DNA of 64,000 bases. Source: Hylemonella sp. GTDB lineage: Bacteria; Pseudomonadota; Gammaproteobacteria; Burkholderiales; Burkholderiaceae_C. Positions within the stretch are counted from its first letter, which is position 1. Each line of letters opens with the position of its first letter. Location of the stretch: the NCBI RefSeq assembly GCF_027532185.1, contig NZ_JAPZSV010000003.1, positions 1-64,000 on the forward strand. The letters are read 5' to 3'. A program made the translations under genes and the position numbers. This document shows positions 41,463 to 51,846 of this stretch, in pieces. The notes under the pieces were generated by a model. The model saw nothing but the letters and a program-made list of their open reading frames with translations. It made no database searches and was not told where the DNA came from.

Positions 41463-42230
41463 ATGAGCAAAGGCTACCGACTCACCGCCGCCACCGGCAT
41501 CCACAAGGGCGACCGCGAATACCAGCAGGACCAGGTGGCCGTGTTCACGCACCCGCGCCATGTCGGCTGCATGCTCGCTGTGGTGGCCGACGGCATGGGC
41601 GGGCGCAGCGGCGGGCGCAAAGCCTCCGACCAGGTCATGCTGACGGCCAAGCAGCTCTTTGAACGCTACGCGCCCGAGACCGACGACGCCGCCGCCATGC
41701 TGAGCCAGCTGGTGCAGGAATCGCACATCGTCATCAAGCTCACCGCGATCTCGGCCGAGCAGGAGCCGCACAGCACCATCGCAGCCTTCCTGATCAACCC
41801 GGGCGGCGACTGCCACTGGATCCACGCGGGCGATTCGCGCATCTACCACTTCCATGCCAACCGCATGGTCAAGCGCACGCTGGACCACTCCTACGTCCAG
41901 ACCCTGGTCAACCGGGGTGAACTCACCGAGGATGAAGCCTCGGTGCATCCGCAGTCCAACATCCTCATGGGCTGCCTGGGCACCGAGAGCGATCCGCCGC
42001 AGGAGCCGCATTTCATCCCCCAGCTCAAGCCCGGTGACACCCTCATGGCGTGCAGCGATGGTGTCTGGCACTACTTCAACAACGACGAACTGGGCTCGGT
42101 GCTCTCCAGCCTGTCGGCGCGTGAAGCTTCGGAGTTCCTGATCGAGAAGGCGCGCGTGCGCGCCAGTGGCGGCGGCGACAACCTGTCGCTGGTCATCGTC
42201 AAGCTCGAACCGCTCAGCGGCCGGCCCTGA
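41463..42230 (+). CDS. PP2C-family serine/threonine phosphatase
   Basis: A 255-residue metal-dependent protein phosphatase. Motifs are GDREYQQDQVAVF (usual RxxNeDxxxv motif), VVADGMGGRSGG with the metal-binding Asp-Gly, HAGDSRIYHF, CSDGVWHYF, and SGGGDNLSLVIVKL at the end. This is the compact bacterial PP2C without sensor domains. No kinase gene adjoins. It probably dephosphorylates an unknown regulator in the cytoplasm. It converges with the next, - strand gene with a 7-base gap. Confidence 0.9.
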   Translation: MSKGYRLTAATGIHKGDREYQQDQVAVFTHPRHVGCMLAVVADGMGGRSGGRKASDQVMLTAKQLFERYAPETDDAAAMLSQLVQESHIVIKLTAISAEQEPHSTIAAFLINPGGDCHWIHAGDSRIYHFHANRMVKRTLDHSYVQTLVNRGELTEDEASVHPQSNILMGCLGTESDPPQEPHFIPQLKPGDTLMACSDGVWHYFNNDELGSVLSSLSAREASEFLIEKARVRASGGGDNLSLVIVKLEPLSGRP

Positions 42231-42237
42231 CTGGATG

Positions 42238-42852
42238 TCAGGGCGGCACCGGCAGGGGCTTGCTGGTGCGCGGCCCCTGTTGCGACTGCCGCCGCTCGTA
42301 TTCCTGGCGTCTCTCCTCGGCGCGGCGCTGCCGCTCCTCGTAAGCCTTCTGCTGCTCGGCTCGGCGTGCCGCCGCCGCGGCGGCACCGGCGTTGGGTGTG
42401 GACTGCGCCGCCCCAGGCCCGGCGGGCGGTACCGCGGCCCGCTCCGCCTGCCGTCGCTGGGCGTCCTGCACCCGCGCCGCCTGTTCCTTGGCGGCAGCAT
42501 CGCGCTCGGCCTGGCTGGCCGACGACTCGCGCTCGGCCTGGCGCTGTTCGATGCGGCGCTGCTGCTCGACTGCGATCGCAGCGCGCTGGGCATCGTTGAG
42601 GATGATTTCCTGCCGCCGCAATTCCTCCAGCGCCACCCGGCGCTGACGACGCACATCGCGCAGGCAGTCGTTGACCGCGAAACGCTGGTAGCAGTCGGCC
42701 TCTTCCCCGCTGTAGCGCTGCACCGCCTGCGCACGTTCGGCGCTGATGCGCTCGCGCTCACGCGCGTCAAAGGCGGGGTCGTAGGTGGCCGGCAGCTGCG
42801 CCCGAGCCAGCCCCAGCAGGCACAGGCAGCACAGACTCAGCAGATATTTCAT
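42238..42852 (-). CDS. exported coiled-coil protein of unknown function
   Basis: A 204-residue protein with a signal peptide (about 1-19, ending ARA|Q). The mature part is dominated by Arg/Gln/Glu/Ala helices with coiled-coil spacing (about 25-150), then a charged stretch ending SKPLPVPP. Cys54 and Cys63 could form a disulfide. I do not recognise the family. Its ATG overlaps the zapE stop (ATGA), so it is coupled to the sucAB-lpdA-zapE operon. Confidence 0.75.
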   Translation of the reverse strand: MKYLLSLCCLCLLGLARAQLPATYDPAFDARERERISAERAQAVQRYSGEEADCYQRFAVNDCLRDVRRQRRVALEELRRQEIILNDAQRAAIAVEQQRRIEQRQAERESSASQAERDAAAKEQAARVQDAQRRQAERAAVPPAGPGAAQSTPNAGAAAAAARRAEQQKAYEERQRRAEERRQEYERRQSQQGPRTSKPLPVPP

Positions 42853-43949
42853 GTCAGGCGGGTGTCGACCACGCGGCGTTCCTGCTCCAGAAACTCGCGC
42901 GACTGCATTTCGTTCAATCGCGACACTGTACGCGGAAATTCGTGCACCAGCGGCCCCTCGGTGTAAAGCTGCTCGGGCGGCACGGCCGCCGATAGGATGA
43001 GCTTGACACGCCGGTCGTAGAGCACGTCGACCAGCCAGGTAAAGCGTCGCGCCTCCGAGGCCATGCGCACCGGCATGTGCGGCACATCGCTCAGAAACAC
43101 GGTGTGGAACTGGCTGGCGATTTCGAGGTAGTCGTTCTGCGAGCGCGGCCCGCCGCACAGGGTCTTGAAGTCGAACCAGACCACACCACCGGCCTTGCGC
43201 CGGGCCTGGATCTGGCGTGACTCGATGTGCAGCACCGGGTCTTCGTCGTGCGATTCGGCCAGCTGGTTGAAGGACTCCGTCATGGCCGCATCGGCCTGCG
43301 GACCCAGCGGCGTGTGATAGGCCTGCACCTGCTCCATGGTGCGACGCCGGTAGTCGGTGCCGTTGTCCACGTTGACGATCTCCATGGTCTGGTTCAGCAG
43401 CGCGATGGCGGGCAGGATGCGGTCGCGATGCAGGCCGTTGGGGTAGAGCTCGTCGGGCTTGAAGTTGGAGGTGGCCACCAGGCCCACACCATTCTTGGAC
43501 AGCGCCGCCAGCAGGCGGTGCAGGATCATGGCGTCGGTGATGTCGGCGACGTGGAACTCATCGAAGCAGATCAGCTTGTACTTCTCGGCGATGCGTTCGC
43601 CCAGCGCGTCGAGCGGATTCACCGTGCCCTGCAGCTCGGCCAGCTCGCGGTGCACCTCACGCATGAACTCGTGGAAGTGCAGGCGCGTCTTGCGCACCAG
43701 GGGCACGGCGTTGAAGAAGCAGTCCATGAGGAAGCTCTTGCCTCGCCCCACCCCGCCGTACATGTACACCCCCTTGGGGATGTCCGGGTGGTTGATGAGC
43801 TTCTTGATCGCGTTGGAGCGCTTGACCTTGTACTCGGCCCACTCGACAGCACAGCGCTCCAGCGCGGCGACGGCGCGCAGCTGCGCGGGGTCACTCGCGT
43901 AACCCCGCGTCTTCAGCTCGGCTTCGTAGGCCTTGCGAACGGACGCCAA
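42849..43949 (-). CDS. zapE: cell division ATPase ZapE (AFG1-like)
   Basis: A 366-residue P-loop ATPase of the AFG1 family; in E. coli ZapE acts on the Z-ring during constriction. Walker A is GGVGRGKSFLMD near residue 66, Walker B ICFDEFHVADI near 128, and the sensor is VGLVATSNFKPDELYPNGLHR. The start is TTG at 43949 with AGGA upstream; I see no ATG giving the family N-terminus. It lies 16 bases after lpdA, an order common in Burkholderiales. Confidence 0.93.
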   Translation of the reverse strand: MASVRKAYEAELKTRGYASDPAQLRAVAALERCAVEWAEYKVKRSNAIKKLINHPDIPKGVYMYGGVGRGKSFLMDCFFNAVPLVRKTRLHFHEFMREVHRELAELQGTVNPLDALGERIAEKYKLICFDEFHVADITDAMILHRLLAALSKNGVGLVATSNFKPDELYPNGLHRDRILPAIALLNQTMEIVNVDNGTDYRRRTMEQVQAYHTPLGPQADAAMTESFNQLAESHDEDPVLHIESRQIQARRKAGGVVWFDFKTLCGGPRSQNDYLEIASQFHTVFLSDVPHMPVRMASEARRFTWLVDVLYDRRVKLILSAAVPPEQLYTEGPLVHEFPRTVSRLNEMQSREFLEQERRVVDTRLT

Positions 43950-43965
43950 ACCCGATCCTGTGGAA

Positions 43966-45393
43966 TCAGAAGTTCAGCGTGCGCTTGTCCACGGCCAGCG
44001 CGGCTTCCTTGGTCGCCTCGCTCAGGCTCGGGTGCGCGTGGCAGATGCGTGCGATGTCCTCGGCGCTGGCCTTGAACTCCATGGCCACCACGGCCTCGGA
44101 GATCAGCTCGGAGGCCATGGGACCCACGATGTGCACACCCAGGATCTCGTCGGTCTTGGCGTCGGCCAGGAACTTCACCATACCCGTCGTATCGCCCAGC
44201 GCGCGTGCGCGGCCGTTGGCCAGGAAGGGGAAGGTGCCGGCCTTGTAGGCCACGCCATCGGCCTTGAGCTGCTGCTCGGTGCGGCCGACCCAGGCGATCT
44301 CGGGGCTGGTGTAGATGACCCAGGGGATGGTGTTGAAGTTGACATGCCCGTGCTGGCCGGCAATGCGCTCGGCCACGGCCACGCCCTCTTCCTCCGCCTT
44401 ATGCGCCAGCATGGGGCCGCGCACCACGTCGCCGACGGCCCACACGCCGGGCAGATTGGTCTTGCACTCGCCGTCGACCACGATGGCGCCGCGCTCGTCC
44501 AGCTGCAGACCCACGGCCTCGGCGTTCAGGCCGTTGGTGTTGGGCACCCGGCCGATGGAAACGATGAGCTTGTCCACCTCCAGCGTCTGGGCCTCGCCCT
44601 TGGCGTTGGTGTAGGCCACAGAGACGCCCTTCTTGGACGACTTGACCTCACCCACCTTGACGCCGAGCTCGATCTTGAGGCCCTGTTTGTCGAAGGCCTT
44701 CTTGGCTTCCTTGGCGATCTGCTCGTCGACCGCGCCCAGGAAGGTCGGCAGACCTTCGAGCACCGTGACTTCCGCACCCAGTCGGCGCCAGACCGAACCC
44801 ATCTCCAGACCGATCACGCCCGAGCCGATCAGGCCCAGCTTCTTGGGCACGGCGCCCACGCGCAGCGCGCCATCGTTGGACAGGATGTTGACCTCGTCGA
44901 AAGCCACGCCGGGCAGCGCACGGGCATTCGACCCCGTGGCCACGATGACCTGCTTGCCCACCAGCGTCTCTTCGGCAGCGCCCGCCACCTTGAGCTCGTA
45001 GCCGCCGTCGACCTTCTTCACGAAGGATGCCAGGCCGTGGAAGAAGGTGACCTTGTTCTTCTTGAACAGGTAGAGGATGCCGTCGTTGTTCTGCTTCACC
45101 ACGGCGTCCTTGCGGGCCAGCATCTTGGCCACGTCCATCTTGACGTCGCTGGCCGTGATGCCGTGCTCGGCAAAGTGCTTGTTGGCGTGCTCGAAATGCT
45201 CGGACGACTGCAACAGCGCCTTGGACGGGATGCAGCCCACGTTGGTGCAGGTGCCGCCAGGCGCGGGACCGCCCTTCTCGTTCTTCCAGGCGTCCACACA
45301 CGCCACGTTCATGCCCAGCTGGGCGGCGCGGATGGCGGCGATGTAGCCGCCGGGGCCGCCACCGATGACGACCACGTCGAATTGTTTGCTCAT
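43966..45393 (-). CDS. lpdA: dihydrolipoyl dehydrogenase, E3 of 2-oxoglutarate dehydrogenase
   Basis: A 475-residue FAD enzyme that reoxidises lipoyl groups and makes NADH. FAD motif [17 protein letters not shown] is near residue 11, the redox disulfide is in [13 protein letters not shown] near 47-59, the NAD motif is [17 protein letters not shown], and the catalytic HAHPSLSEA (His-Glu pair) is near the C-terminus. It is the third enzyme gene of the sucA-sucB-lpdA operon, separated from sucB by a long palindromic element. Confidence 0.95.
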   Translation of the reverse strand: MSKQFDVVVIGGGPGGYIAAIRAAQLGMNVACVDAWKNEKGGPAPGGTCTNVGCIPSKALLQSSEHFEHANKHFAEHGITASDVKMDVAKMLARKDAVVKQNNDGILYLFKKNKVTFFHGLASFVKKVDGGYELKVAGAAEETLVGKQVIVATGSNARALPGVAFDEVNILSNDGALRVGAVPKKLGLIGSGVIGLEMGSVWRRLGAEVTVLEGLPTFLGAVDEQIAKEAKKAFDKQGLKIELGVKVGEVKSSKKGVSVAYTNAKGEAQTLEVDKLIVSIGRVPNTNGLNAEAVGLQLDERGAIVVDGECKTNLPGVWAVGDVVRGPMLAHKAEEEGVAVAERIAGQHGHVNFNTIPWVIYTSPEIAWVGRTEQQLKADGVAYKAGTFPFLANGRARALGDTTGMVKFLADAKTDEILGVHIVGPMASELISEAVVAMEFKASAEDIARICHAHPSLSEATKEAALAVDKRTLNF

Positions 45394-45415
45394 AAGGTTT
45401 CCAATCGGTTGTTCA

Positions 45416-45535
45416 AAGCGTAGCGAGCGGCCTCAGGGCAAGGCGCGGGTGGCGAGCAACCGGAACGTACTTCAAGGTACGTGAGGATGGCTCGAACGGG
45501 ACCCGCAACGCCGCCATGAGGTCGCGCAGTAGCTT
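45416..45535. repeat. about 120-base imperfect palindrome between sucB and lpdA
   Basis: The centre is ACGTAC (45465-45470), loop TTCAAG, GTACGT (45477-45482). The flanks continue to pair imperfectly out to AAGC (45416) and GCTT (45532-45535), covering nearly the whole intergenic space. It would fold as a long stem in the operon mRNA. It has no coding potential I trust. Confidence 0.75.
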
Positions 45536-46789
45536 TTAGATGTCAAACAGCAGGCGAGCGGGGTCTTCCAGCGCTTCCTTCATCGCGACCAGGCCCAGCA
45601 CGGCTTCGCGGCCGTCGATGATGCGGTGGTCGTAGCTCATGGCCAGGTAGTTGATCGGGCGGATCACGATCTGCCCGTTCTCCACCACGGCGCGGTCCTT
45701 GGTGGCGTGCACGCCCAGGATGGCCGACTGCGGCGGGTTGATGATGGGGGTGGACAGCATGGAGCCGAACACACCGCCGTTGGAGATGGAGAAGGTGCCA
45801 CCGGTCATCTCCTCGATGCCCAGCTTGCCGTCCTTGGCCTTCTGGCCGTATTCCGCGATCTTCTTCTCGATGTCGGCAAAGCTCATCTGATCGGCGTTGC
45901 GCACGATGGGCACCACCAGACCGCGCGGCGAACCGACGGCGATACCGATGTCAAAGTAGCCGTGGTAGACGATGTCGTTGCCGTCCACCGAGGCGTTGAG
46001 CACCGGGTACTTCTTGAGCGCGTGCACGGCCGCCTTGACGAAGAAGCTCATGAAGCCCAGCTTGACACCGTGCTCCTTCTCGAACTTCTCCTGGAACTTC
46101 TTGCGCATCTCCATCACGGGGGCCATGTTCACTTCGTTGAACGTGGTCAGGATGGCGTTGGTCGATTGCGACTGCAGCAGACGCTCGGCCACACGGGCGC
46201 GCAGGCGCGTCATGGGCACGCGCTGCTCGGGGCGCTCGCCCAGGTGCAGCGAGCTGCTCGGTGCAGCCACCTGCGGCAGGGCCTTGGTGGGCACGCCGGT
46301 CGGGATGGCCGCAGGGGCGGCAGCGCCACCGGCCACGGCGGCGAGCACGTCACCCTTGGTCACACGGCCGTCCTTGCCCGTGCCGGGCACGGAGCCGCTG
46401 GCCAGGTTGTTGTCGGCCATGAGCTTGGCCGCTGCGGGCATGGCCACACCGGCCTTGGAGGCCGAAGCAGGCGCAGCGGCAGCCGGCGCGGCGGAGGCAG
46501 GAGCCGCTGCCGGCGCGGCAGCGGCGGGGGCGGCGGCAGCGGCCTTGCCGTCGGTGTCGATGCGGGCGATCAGCTGATCGGCCACCACCGTGCCGCCGTC
46601 GGCAACCAGGATCTCGGCCAGCACACCTGCCGACGGAGCCGGCACTTCGAGCACGACCTTGTCGGTCTCGATGTCGATCAGGATCTCGTCGGCCGCCACC
46701 AGCTCACCGACCTTCTTCTTCCACTGCAGCATGGTGGCTTCTGCCACCGATTCGGACAGCTGCGGGACCTTGACTTCTACGATAGCCAT
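45536..46789 (-). CDS. sucB: 2-oxoglutarate dehydrogenase E2, dihydrolipoyl succinyltransferase
   Basis: A 417-residue E2 core protein. A lipoyl domain is at about 1-75 with the lipoylated lysine in ETDKVVLEV. An Ala/Pro-rich linker follows (about 80-110), then the peripheral subunit-binding domain (about 112-150, AKLMADNNL). The acyltransferase domain has the late motif [12 protein letters not shown] with the catalytic histidine. It lies 84 bases after sucA. Confidence 0.95.
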   Translation of the reverse strand: MAIVEVKVPQLSESVAEATMLQWKKKVGELVAADEILIDIETDKVVLEVPAPSAGVLAEILVADGGTVVADQLIARIDTDGKAAAAAPAAAAPAAAPASAAPAAAAPASASKAGVAMPAAAKLMADNNLASGSVPGTGKDGRVTKGDVLAAVAGGAAAPAAIPTGVPTKALPQVAAPSSSLHLGERPEQRVPMTRLRARVAERLLQSQSTNAILTTFNEVNMAPVMEMRKKFQEKFEKEHGVKLGFMSFFVKAAVHALKKYPVLNASVDGNDIVYHGYFDIGIAVGSPRGLVVPIVRNADQMSFADIEKKIAEYGQKAKDGKLGIEEMTGGTFSISNGGVFGSMLSTPIINPPQSAILGVHATKDRAVVENGQIVIRPINYLAMSYDHRIIDGREAVLGLVAMKEALEDPARLLFDI

Positions 46790-46873
46790 TTGAATTCTTT
46801 CCGTTTCTTTGTTGCGCGTCGGGACCGGCGCATGGGCCGGTCCCGTTCTGTTTCATCGAGCGGGTGATGCCCC

Positions 46874-49756
46874 TTACTTGGTCAGCACGAAGCCCTTGAG
46901 CTTGGCGAAGGCAGCTTCCACCAGGGCCTTCTGCTGGTCCTGGTGCAGGTGGGCATAGCCCACAGCCGGCGAAGCCGAGGCGGCGCGACCGGCGTAGCCC
47001 AGCTTCTGACCCTCGAGCATGTTCTCGTGGATGTTGTGCTGGATGAAGAACCAGGCGCCCTGGTTCTGCGGCTCGTCCTGGCACCACACGATGTCGGTGG
47101 CGTTCGGGTACTTCTTGAGCTCGGCGCCGAAAGCCTTGTGCGGGAAGGGATAGAGCTGCTCGATACGCAGGATGGCGGTGTCGTCCTGGCCCTTCTCCTC
47201 GCGCTTCTTGACCAGGTCGTAATAGACCTTGCCCGAACACGCGATCACGCGCTTGACCTTCTCGGCCTTGAGGTCCTTCTGCTCGCCGATGACGGTCTGG
47301 AACCCACCCTTGGTGAACTCGGACAGCGGCGAGGTGGCGTCCTTGTTGCGCAGCAAGGACTTGGGCGTCATGATGACCAGCGGCTTGCGCAGGTCACGGA
47401 CCTGCTGGCGACGCAGCACATGGAAGATCTGGCTGGCCGTGGTCGGCTGCACGATCTGCATGTTGGTGTCGGCGGCCAGCTGCATGAAGCGCTCCAGACG
47501 TGCGGAGCTGTGCTCAGGGCCCTGGCCTTCGTAGCCATGCGGCAGCATCAGCGTGATGCCGTTGACGCGGCCCCACTTCACCTCACCGGAGGCGATGAAC
47601 TGGTCGATCACCACCTGGGCGCCGTTGGCGAAATCGCCGAACTGCGCTTCCCAGATCACCAGGGTGTTGGGGTCGTTGGAGGCGTAGCCGTATTCGAAGG
47701 CCAGCACGGCCTCTTCGGACAGGATGGAGTCGATGACCGTGAAGGAGGCCTGCCCCTCGCTGACGTTCTGCAGCGGGATGTAGGTGCCCTCGTCCCACTT
47801 CTCGCGGTTCTGGTCATGGATCACGGCATGGCGGTGCGTGAAGGTACCGCGGCCGCAATCCTCACCCGACAGACGCACCGGGTAGCCGCTGGCCACCAGC
47901 GAGGCGAAGGCCATGTGCTCGCCCATGCCCCAGTCCACGGGGATCTCGCCGCGGCCCATGGCTGCGCGGTCGTCCAGCACCTTCTTCACGAGCTGGTGCG
48001 GCGTGACGTTGGCGGGGATGGTGGTGATCTTCTCGGCCAGGCGCTTCCACTCGGCCAGCGGGATGGCAGTCTCGGCGGCGTCGGTCCACTTCTTGTTCAG
48101 AAAGGGCGACCAGTCCACCGCGAACTTGCTCTTGAAGTTGGTCAGCACCGGATCCACCGTGTGCTTGCCTGCGTCCATGGCGGCGCGATAGGTCTTGACC
48201 ATCTCGTCCGGGCCTTCGGCCGTCAGCACGCCCTGGGTGACCAGCTTGTCGCCGTAGAGCTTGCGCGTGCCCGGGTGCTGGGCGATCTTCTTGTACATCA
48301 GCGGCTGGGTCAGGCTCGGGGTGTCCTGCTCGTTGTGGCCCAGCTTGCGGAAGCAGATGATGTCGACCACCACGTCCTTCTTGAACTCCATGCGGAATTC
48401 CAGGGCGAGCTGGGTGGCCAGCACCACGGCTTCGGGATCGTCACCGTTGACGTGCAGCACCGGCGCCTCGATCATCTTGACGATGTCGGTGCAGTACAGC
48501 GTGGAACGCAGGTCGCGCGGATCACTGGTCGTGAAGCCGATCTGGTTGTTGATGATGATGTGCACCGTACCGCCCGTGCTGTAGCCACGGGTCTCGGACA
48601 GGGCCAGGGTTTCCTGGTTCACGCCCTGGCCGGCGAAGGCGGCGTCGCCATGCACCAGCACGGGCAGCACCTGCTTGCCCTCGGGGTCACCGCGGCGGTC
48701 CATGCGGGCACGCACCGAGCCCTCGACCACCGGGTTCACGATCTCCAGGTGCGAGGGGTTGAAGGCCAGCGAGAGGTGGACCGGGCCGCCGAGGGTGGTG
48801 ACGTCGGAGCTGAAGCCCTGGTGGTATTTCACGTCACCGGCCGGCAGATCTTCCGGCGCGGTGTGGTCGAACTCGGCGAACAGGTCCTTGGGCATCTTGC
48901 CCAGGGTGTTGACCAGCACGTTGAGGCGGCCGCGGTGGGCCATGCCGATCACGATCTCCTGCACGCCCTTGGCGCCGGCGAGCTGGATCAGCTCATCCAT
49001 GGCGGCGATGAAACTCTCACCCCCCTCGAGCGAGAAGCGCTTCTGGCCCACGTACTTGGTGTGCAGGTAGCGCTCCAGACCCTCGGCCGCGGTCAGACGG
49101 TCCAGGATCTGCTTCTTCTTCTCGGCCTTGAAGTTGGGGTTGGTGCGGACGCTCTCCAGCTTCTGCTGCCACCAGCGCTTCTGCGCCTGGTCGGTGATGT
49201 ACATGTACTCGGCGCCGATGGTGCCGCAGTAGGTCTCACGCAGGGCGTTGAGCAGCTCGCGCAGCGACATGCTCTCCTTGCCGAAGAAGGTGTTGCTGGT
49301 GTTGAACACCGTCTCCAGGTCGGCATCGGAGAAGCCGTAGAAGGACGGCTCCAGCTCGGGAATATTGGGGCGCTCGGTGCGCTTGAGGGGGTCCAGATCG
49401 GCCCAGCGCTGGCCCACGTTGCGGTAGGCGGCGATCAGCTGCTGGGTCGCCACGCGCTTGCGGCCCATCTCGGAATCGGCACCCGTGGCCATAACCACCT
49501 GGGTCACGCCGGCCTTGGCACGCTCGGCGAAGGCATTGATCACCGGCAGGTGCGGGATATCGCGGGAATTCGTGCCGTCGACCGCGGGCACGTTTTGCAG
49601 CGCGTCGAAGTAATCGCGCCAGTTGTCAGGAACGCTGCCGGGGTTGGCGAGGTAGTTCTCGTACATCTCTTCGACGTACGGAGCATTGCCCCCGAACAGA
49701 TAGGTGTTGTCACGGTACGTCTGGTACACAGACGCCGCGGCCTTGGAATCGCTCAT
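46874..49756 (-). CDS. sucA: 2-oxoglutarate dehydrogenase E1
   Basis: A 960-residue thiamine diphosphate enzyme decarboxylating 2-oxoglutarate in the citric acid cycle. The N-terminal segment [31 protein letters not shown] is typical. Further motifs are [17 protein letters not shown], the TPP site [10 protein letters not shown], and [22 protein letters not shown]. The ATG at 49756 has a GGAGGT Shine-Dalgarno; a start 16 residues earlier is not supported. It is first in sucA-sucB-lpdA-zapE. Confidence 0.96.
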   Translation of the reverse strand: [960 protein letters not shown]

Positions 49757-49860
49757 TGCGCTGACCTCCGTTTCCCTGCAGGAAACTTTGAACTGGTTAA
49801 ACAACCTTCCGCGACACGGCTGGACCGATTGGCGGATGCGACTGTGGCTGGAAGGGCCCA

Positions 49861-49879
49861 GAGGCGGATCAACCGCCTC
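49861..49879. other. short perfect hairpin in the sucA leader
   Basis: GAGGCGG (49861-49867) and CCGCCTC (49873-49879) flank a 5-base loop. It lies between the prpE stop and the sucA start, about 15 bases downstream of the proposed sucA -10. No T-run follows on either strand. Confidence 0.6.
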
Positions 49880-49893
49880 TCAGTACGAGCGAG

Positions 49894-49923
49894 ATTGTGC
49901 CACCGAATTGGATCCGGCGCCAA
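49894..49923 (-). promoter_or_regulatory. candidate sucA promoter
   Basis: On the - strand TTGGCG (complement of 49918-49923) and CACAAT (complement of 49894-49899) are separated by 18 bases, upstream of sucA by about 138 bases. The match is moderate and the long leader contains a hairpin. Confidence 0.35.
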
Positions 49924-49950
49924 TCAACTTATGGTTCCGGGTGCTGATTC

Positions 49951-51846
49951 TTATGAATTCACGAGTTCACGCACCTGCTGCAACGCCGTCGGGTCGTCCA
50001 GCGTGGTGAGGTCACCTGGATCGCGCCCCTCGGCCACGGCCTGCAAGGCACGACGCAACAGCTTGCCGCTGCGGGTCTTGGGCAGCAGGTTGACGAAGAA
50101 CACGCGCGAAGGCCGCGCCACCGCGCCCAGCTGGCTGTCCACCACTTTCATCACCTCGCCTTCGAGCTTGAGGCGGGCGTTGGCGTCGCCCAGCGCACTC
50201 GCGTCACGCGCCACGGCAAAGGCCATGGCCACCTGGCCCTTGAGCTGATCGGCCACGCCCACCACGGCCACCTCGGCAATGTTCGGGTGGCTGGCAATGC
50301 ACTCCTCGATCTCGCGCGTGCCCAGGCGATGGCCGGCCACATTGATCACGTCGTCGGTCCGGCCCAGGATGAAGAAGTAGCCGTCCTGGTCACGGATGCC
50401 CCAGTCAAAGGTGCTGTAGACCAGCTTGCCCGGAATGCTCTTCCAGTAGGTGTTGACGAAGCGCGCATCGTCACGCCACACGGTCTGCATGCAGCCCGGC
50501 GGCAGCGGGCCCTCGATGGCCACGACACCCTTCTGGTCCGGCCCCACGAGCTCTTCACCCGTGCTTTCGTTGATCAGCTTCACGTCGTAGCCATACATGG
50601 GCACGCCCGGGCTGCCGAACTTGCTCTTCGCCTTTTCGATGCCGTTGGCAATCGTCAGGATCGGCCAGCCGGTCTCGGTCTGCCAGTAGTTGTCGATGAT
50701 GGGCACACCCAGCCCCTCGCTGATCCATTGCGCCGTGGGCTCGTCCAGCGGCTCGCCGGCGAGATACAGGGCCTTGAGGCTGGAGATGTCGTATTTCTTG
50801 AGGAAGGCCGGGTCCTGCTTCTTGAGCACCCGCACCGCGGTGGGCGCCGAGAACATGCGCGTGACCTTGTACTTCTCCACCAGCTGCCACCAGATGCCGG
50901 CGTCCGGGCGAATCGGCAGGCCTTCGTACATGATGGTCGCCATGCCCGCGATCAGCGGGCCGTAAATGATGTAGCTGTGCCCCACGACCCAGCCGATGTC
51001 ACTGGTCGAAAAATAGGTCTCGCCGGGCCGCCCCTCGAAGATGTACTTCATGCTCGCGGCCAGCGCAACGGCATAGCCACCGGTGTCGCGCTGCACACCC
51101 TTGGGTTTGCCGGTGGTGCCGCTGGTATAGAGCGTGTAGCTGATGTGGGTCGCGTCGAGCCAGGCGCAGGGCACCTGCGTGGCCAGTTGCTGCTCACGCA
51201 GCGCGCCCCAGAGCTGGTCGCGCCCCGTGGTGAGTTCCATGGGCGCCAGGCCGCGGTCTACCAGCAGCACCGATTGCGGCTTGTGTTTGGAGAGGCGGAT
51301 GGCCTCATCCAGCAGCGGCTTGTAGGCCACCACCTTGCCGCCCCGCGAACCCGCGTCCGCACTCACGATGAGCTTGGGCTCCGCATCCTCGATACGGCTG
51401 GCCAGCGAACCAGAGGCAAAACCGCCGAACACCACCGAGTGGATGGCCCCGATGCGCGCGCAGGCCAGCATGGCAAACGCCGCCTCGGCAATCATGGGCA
51501 TGTAGATCAGCACGCGGTCGCCCTGCCCCACGCCCAGGCCGTGCAACACCGCCGCCATGCGCTGCACCTCGGCGTGCAGCTCGGCAAAGCTGTAGGTCTT
51601 CTCCTGGCCGGTCTCGGTGCTCACATAGATCAGCGCCGGCTGGTTGGCGCGCGCCTTGAGGTGCCGGTCCACCGCGTTATGGCAAAGGTTGGTGGTGCCG
51701 CCCACGAACCAGCGCGCAAAGGGCGGGTTGCTGTAGTCGCAGATCTGCTGCGGTGGCGTCTGCCAGTCGATCAGCTGCGCCTGCTCGGCCCAGAAGGCAT
51801 CACGCTCGGCGATGGAGCGGCGGTGGAACTCGGCATAGGAACTCAT
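49951..51846 (-). CDS. prpE: propionate-CoA ligase PrpE
   Basis: A 631-residue acyl-adenylate-forming enzyme that activates propionate to propionyl-CoA. The start MSSYAEFHRRSIAERDAFWAEQ, the DYSNPPFARWFVGGTTNLCHNAVDRHL segment and the ADAGSRGGKVVAYKPLLDEA segment follow the PrpE pattern rather than acetyl-CoA synthetase. The ATP motif is YTSGTTGKPKG and the acetylatable lysine is in LPKTRSGKLLRR. GAGGAG lies upstream of the ATG. The methylcitrate cycle genes prpBCD are not in this window. A 14-base palindrome lies 36 bases before the start. Confidence 0.9.
   Translation of the reverse strand: MSSYAEFHRRSIAERDAFWAEQAQLIDWQTPPQQICDYSNPPFARWFVGGTTNLCHNAVDRHLKARANQPALIYVSTETGQEKTYSFAELHAEVQRMAAVLHGLGVGQGDRVLIYMPMIAEAAFAMLACARIGAIHSVVFGGFASGSLASRIEDAEPKLIVSADAGSRGGKVVAYKPLLDEAIRLSKHKPQSVLLVDRGLAPMELTTGRDQLWGALREQQLATQVPCAWLDATHISYTLYTSGTTGKPKGVQRDTGGYAVALAASMKYIFEGRPGETYFSTSDIGWVVGHSYIIYGPLIAGMATIMYEGLPIRPDAGIWWQLVEKYKVTRMFSAPTAVRVLKKQDPAFLKKYDISSLKALYLAGEPLDEPTAQWISEGLGVPIIDNYWQTETGWPILTIANGIEKAKSKFGSPGVPMYGYDVKLINESTGEELVGPDQKGVVAIEGPLPPGCMQTVWRDDARFVNTYWKSIPGKLVYSTFDWGIRDQDGYFFILGRTDDVINVAGHRLGTREIEECIASHPNIAEVAVVGVADQLKGQVAMAFAVARDASALGDANARLKLEGEVMKVVDSQLGAVARPSRVFFVNLLPKTRSGKLLRRALQAVAEGRDPGDLTTLDDPTALQQVRELVNS

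Noticed and set aside
46943-50248. A 1101-codon open frame on + opposite sucA
   Set aside because: Same cause; it runs across the sucA start and into the end of prpE, which no real gene would do.
49951-51846. Acetyl-CoA synthetase (acs)
   Set aside because: N-terminal and central segments follow the PrpE pattern and length; acetate may still be a side substrate.
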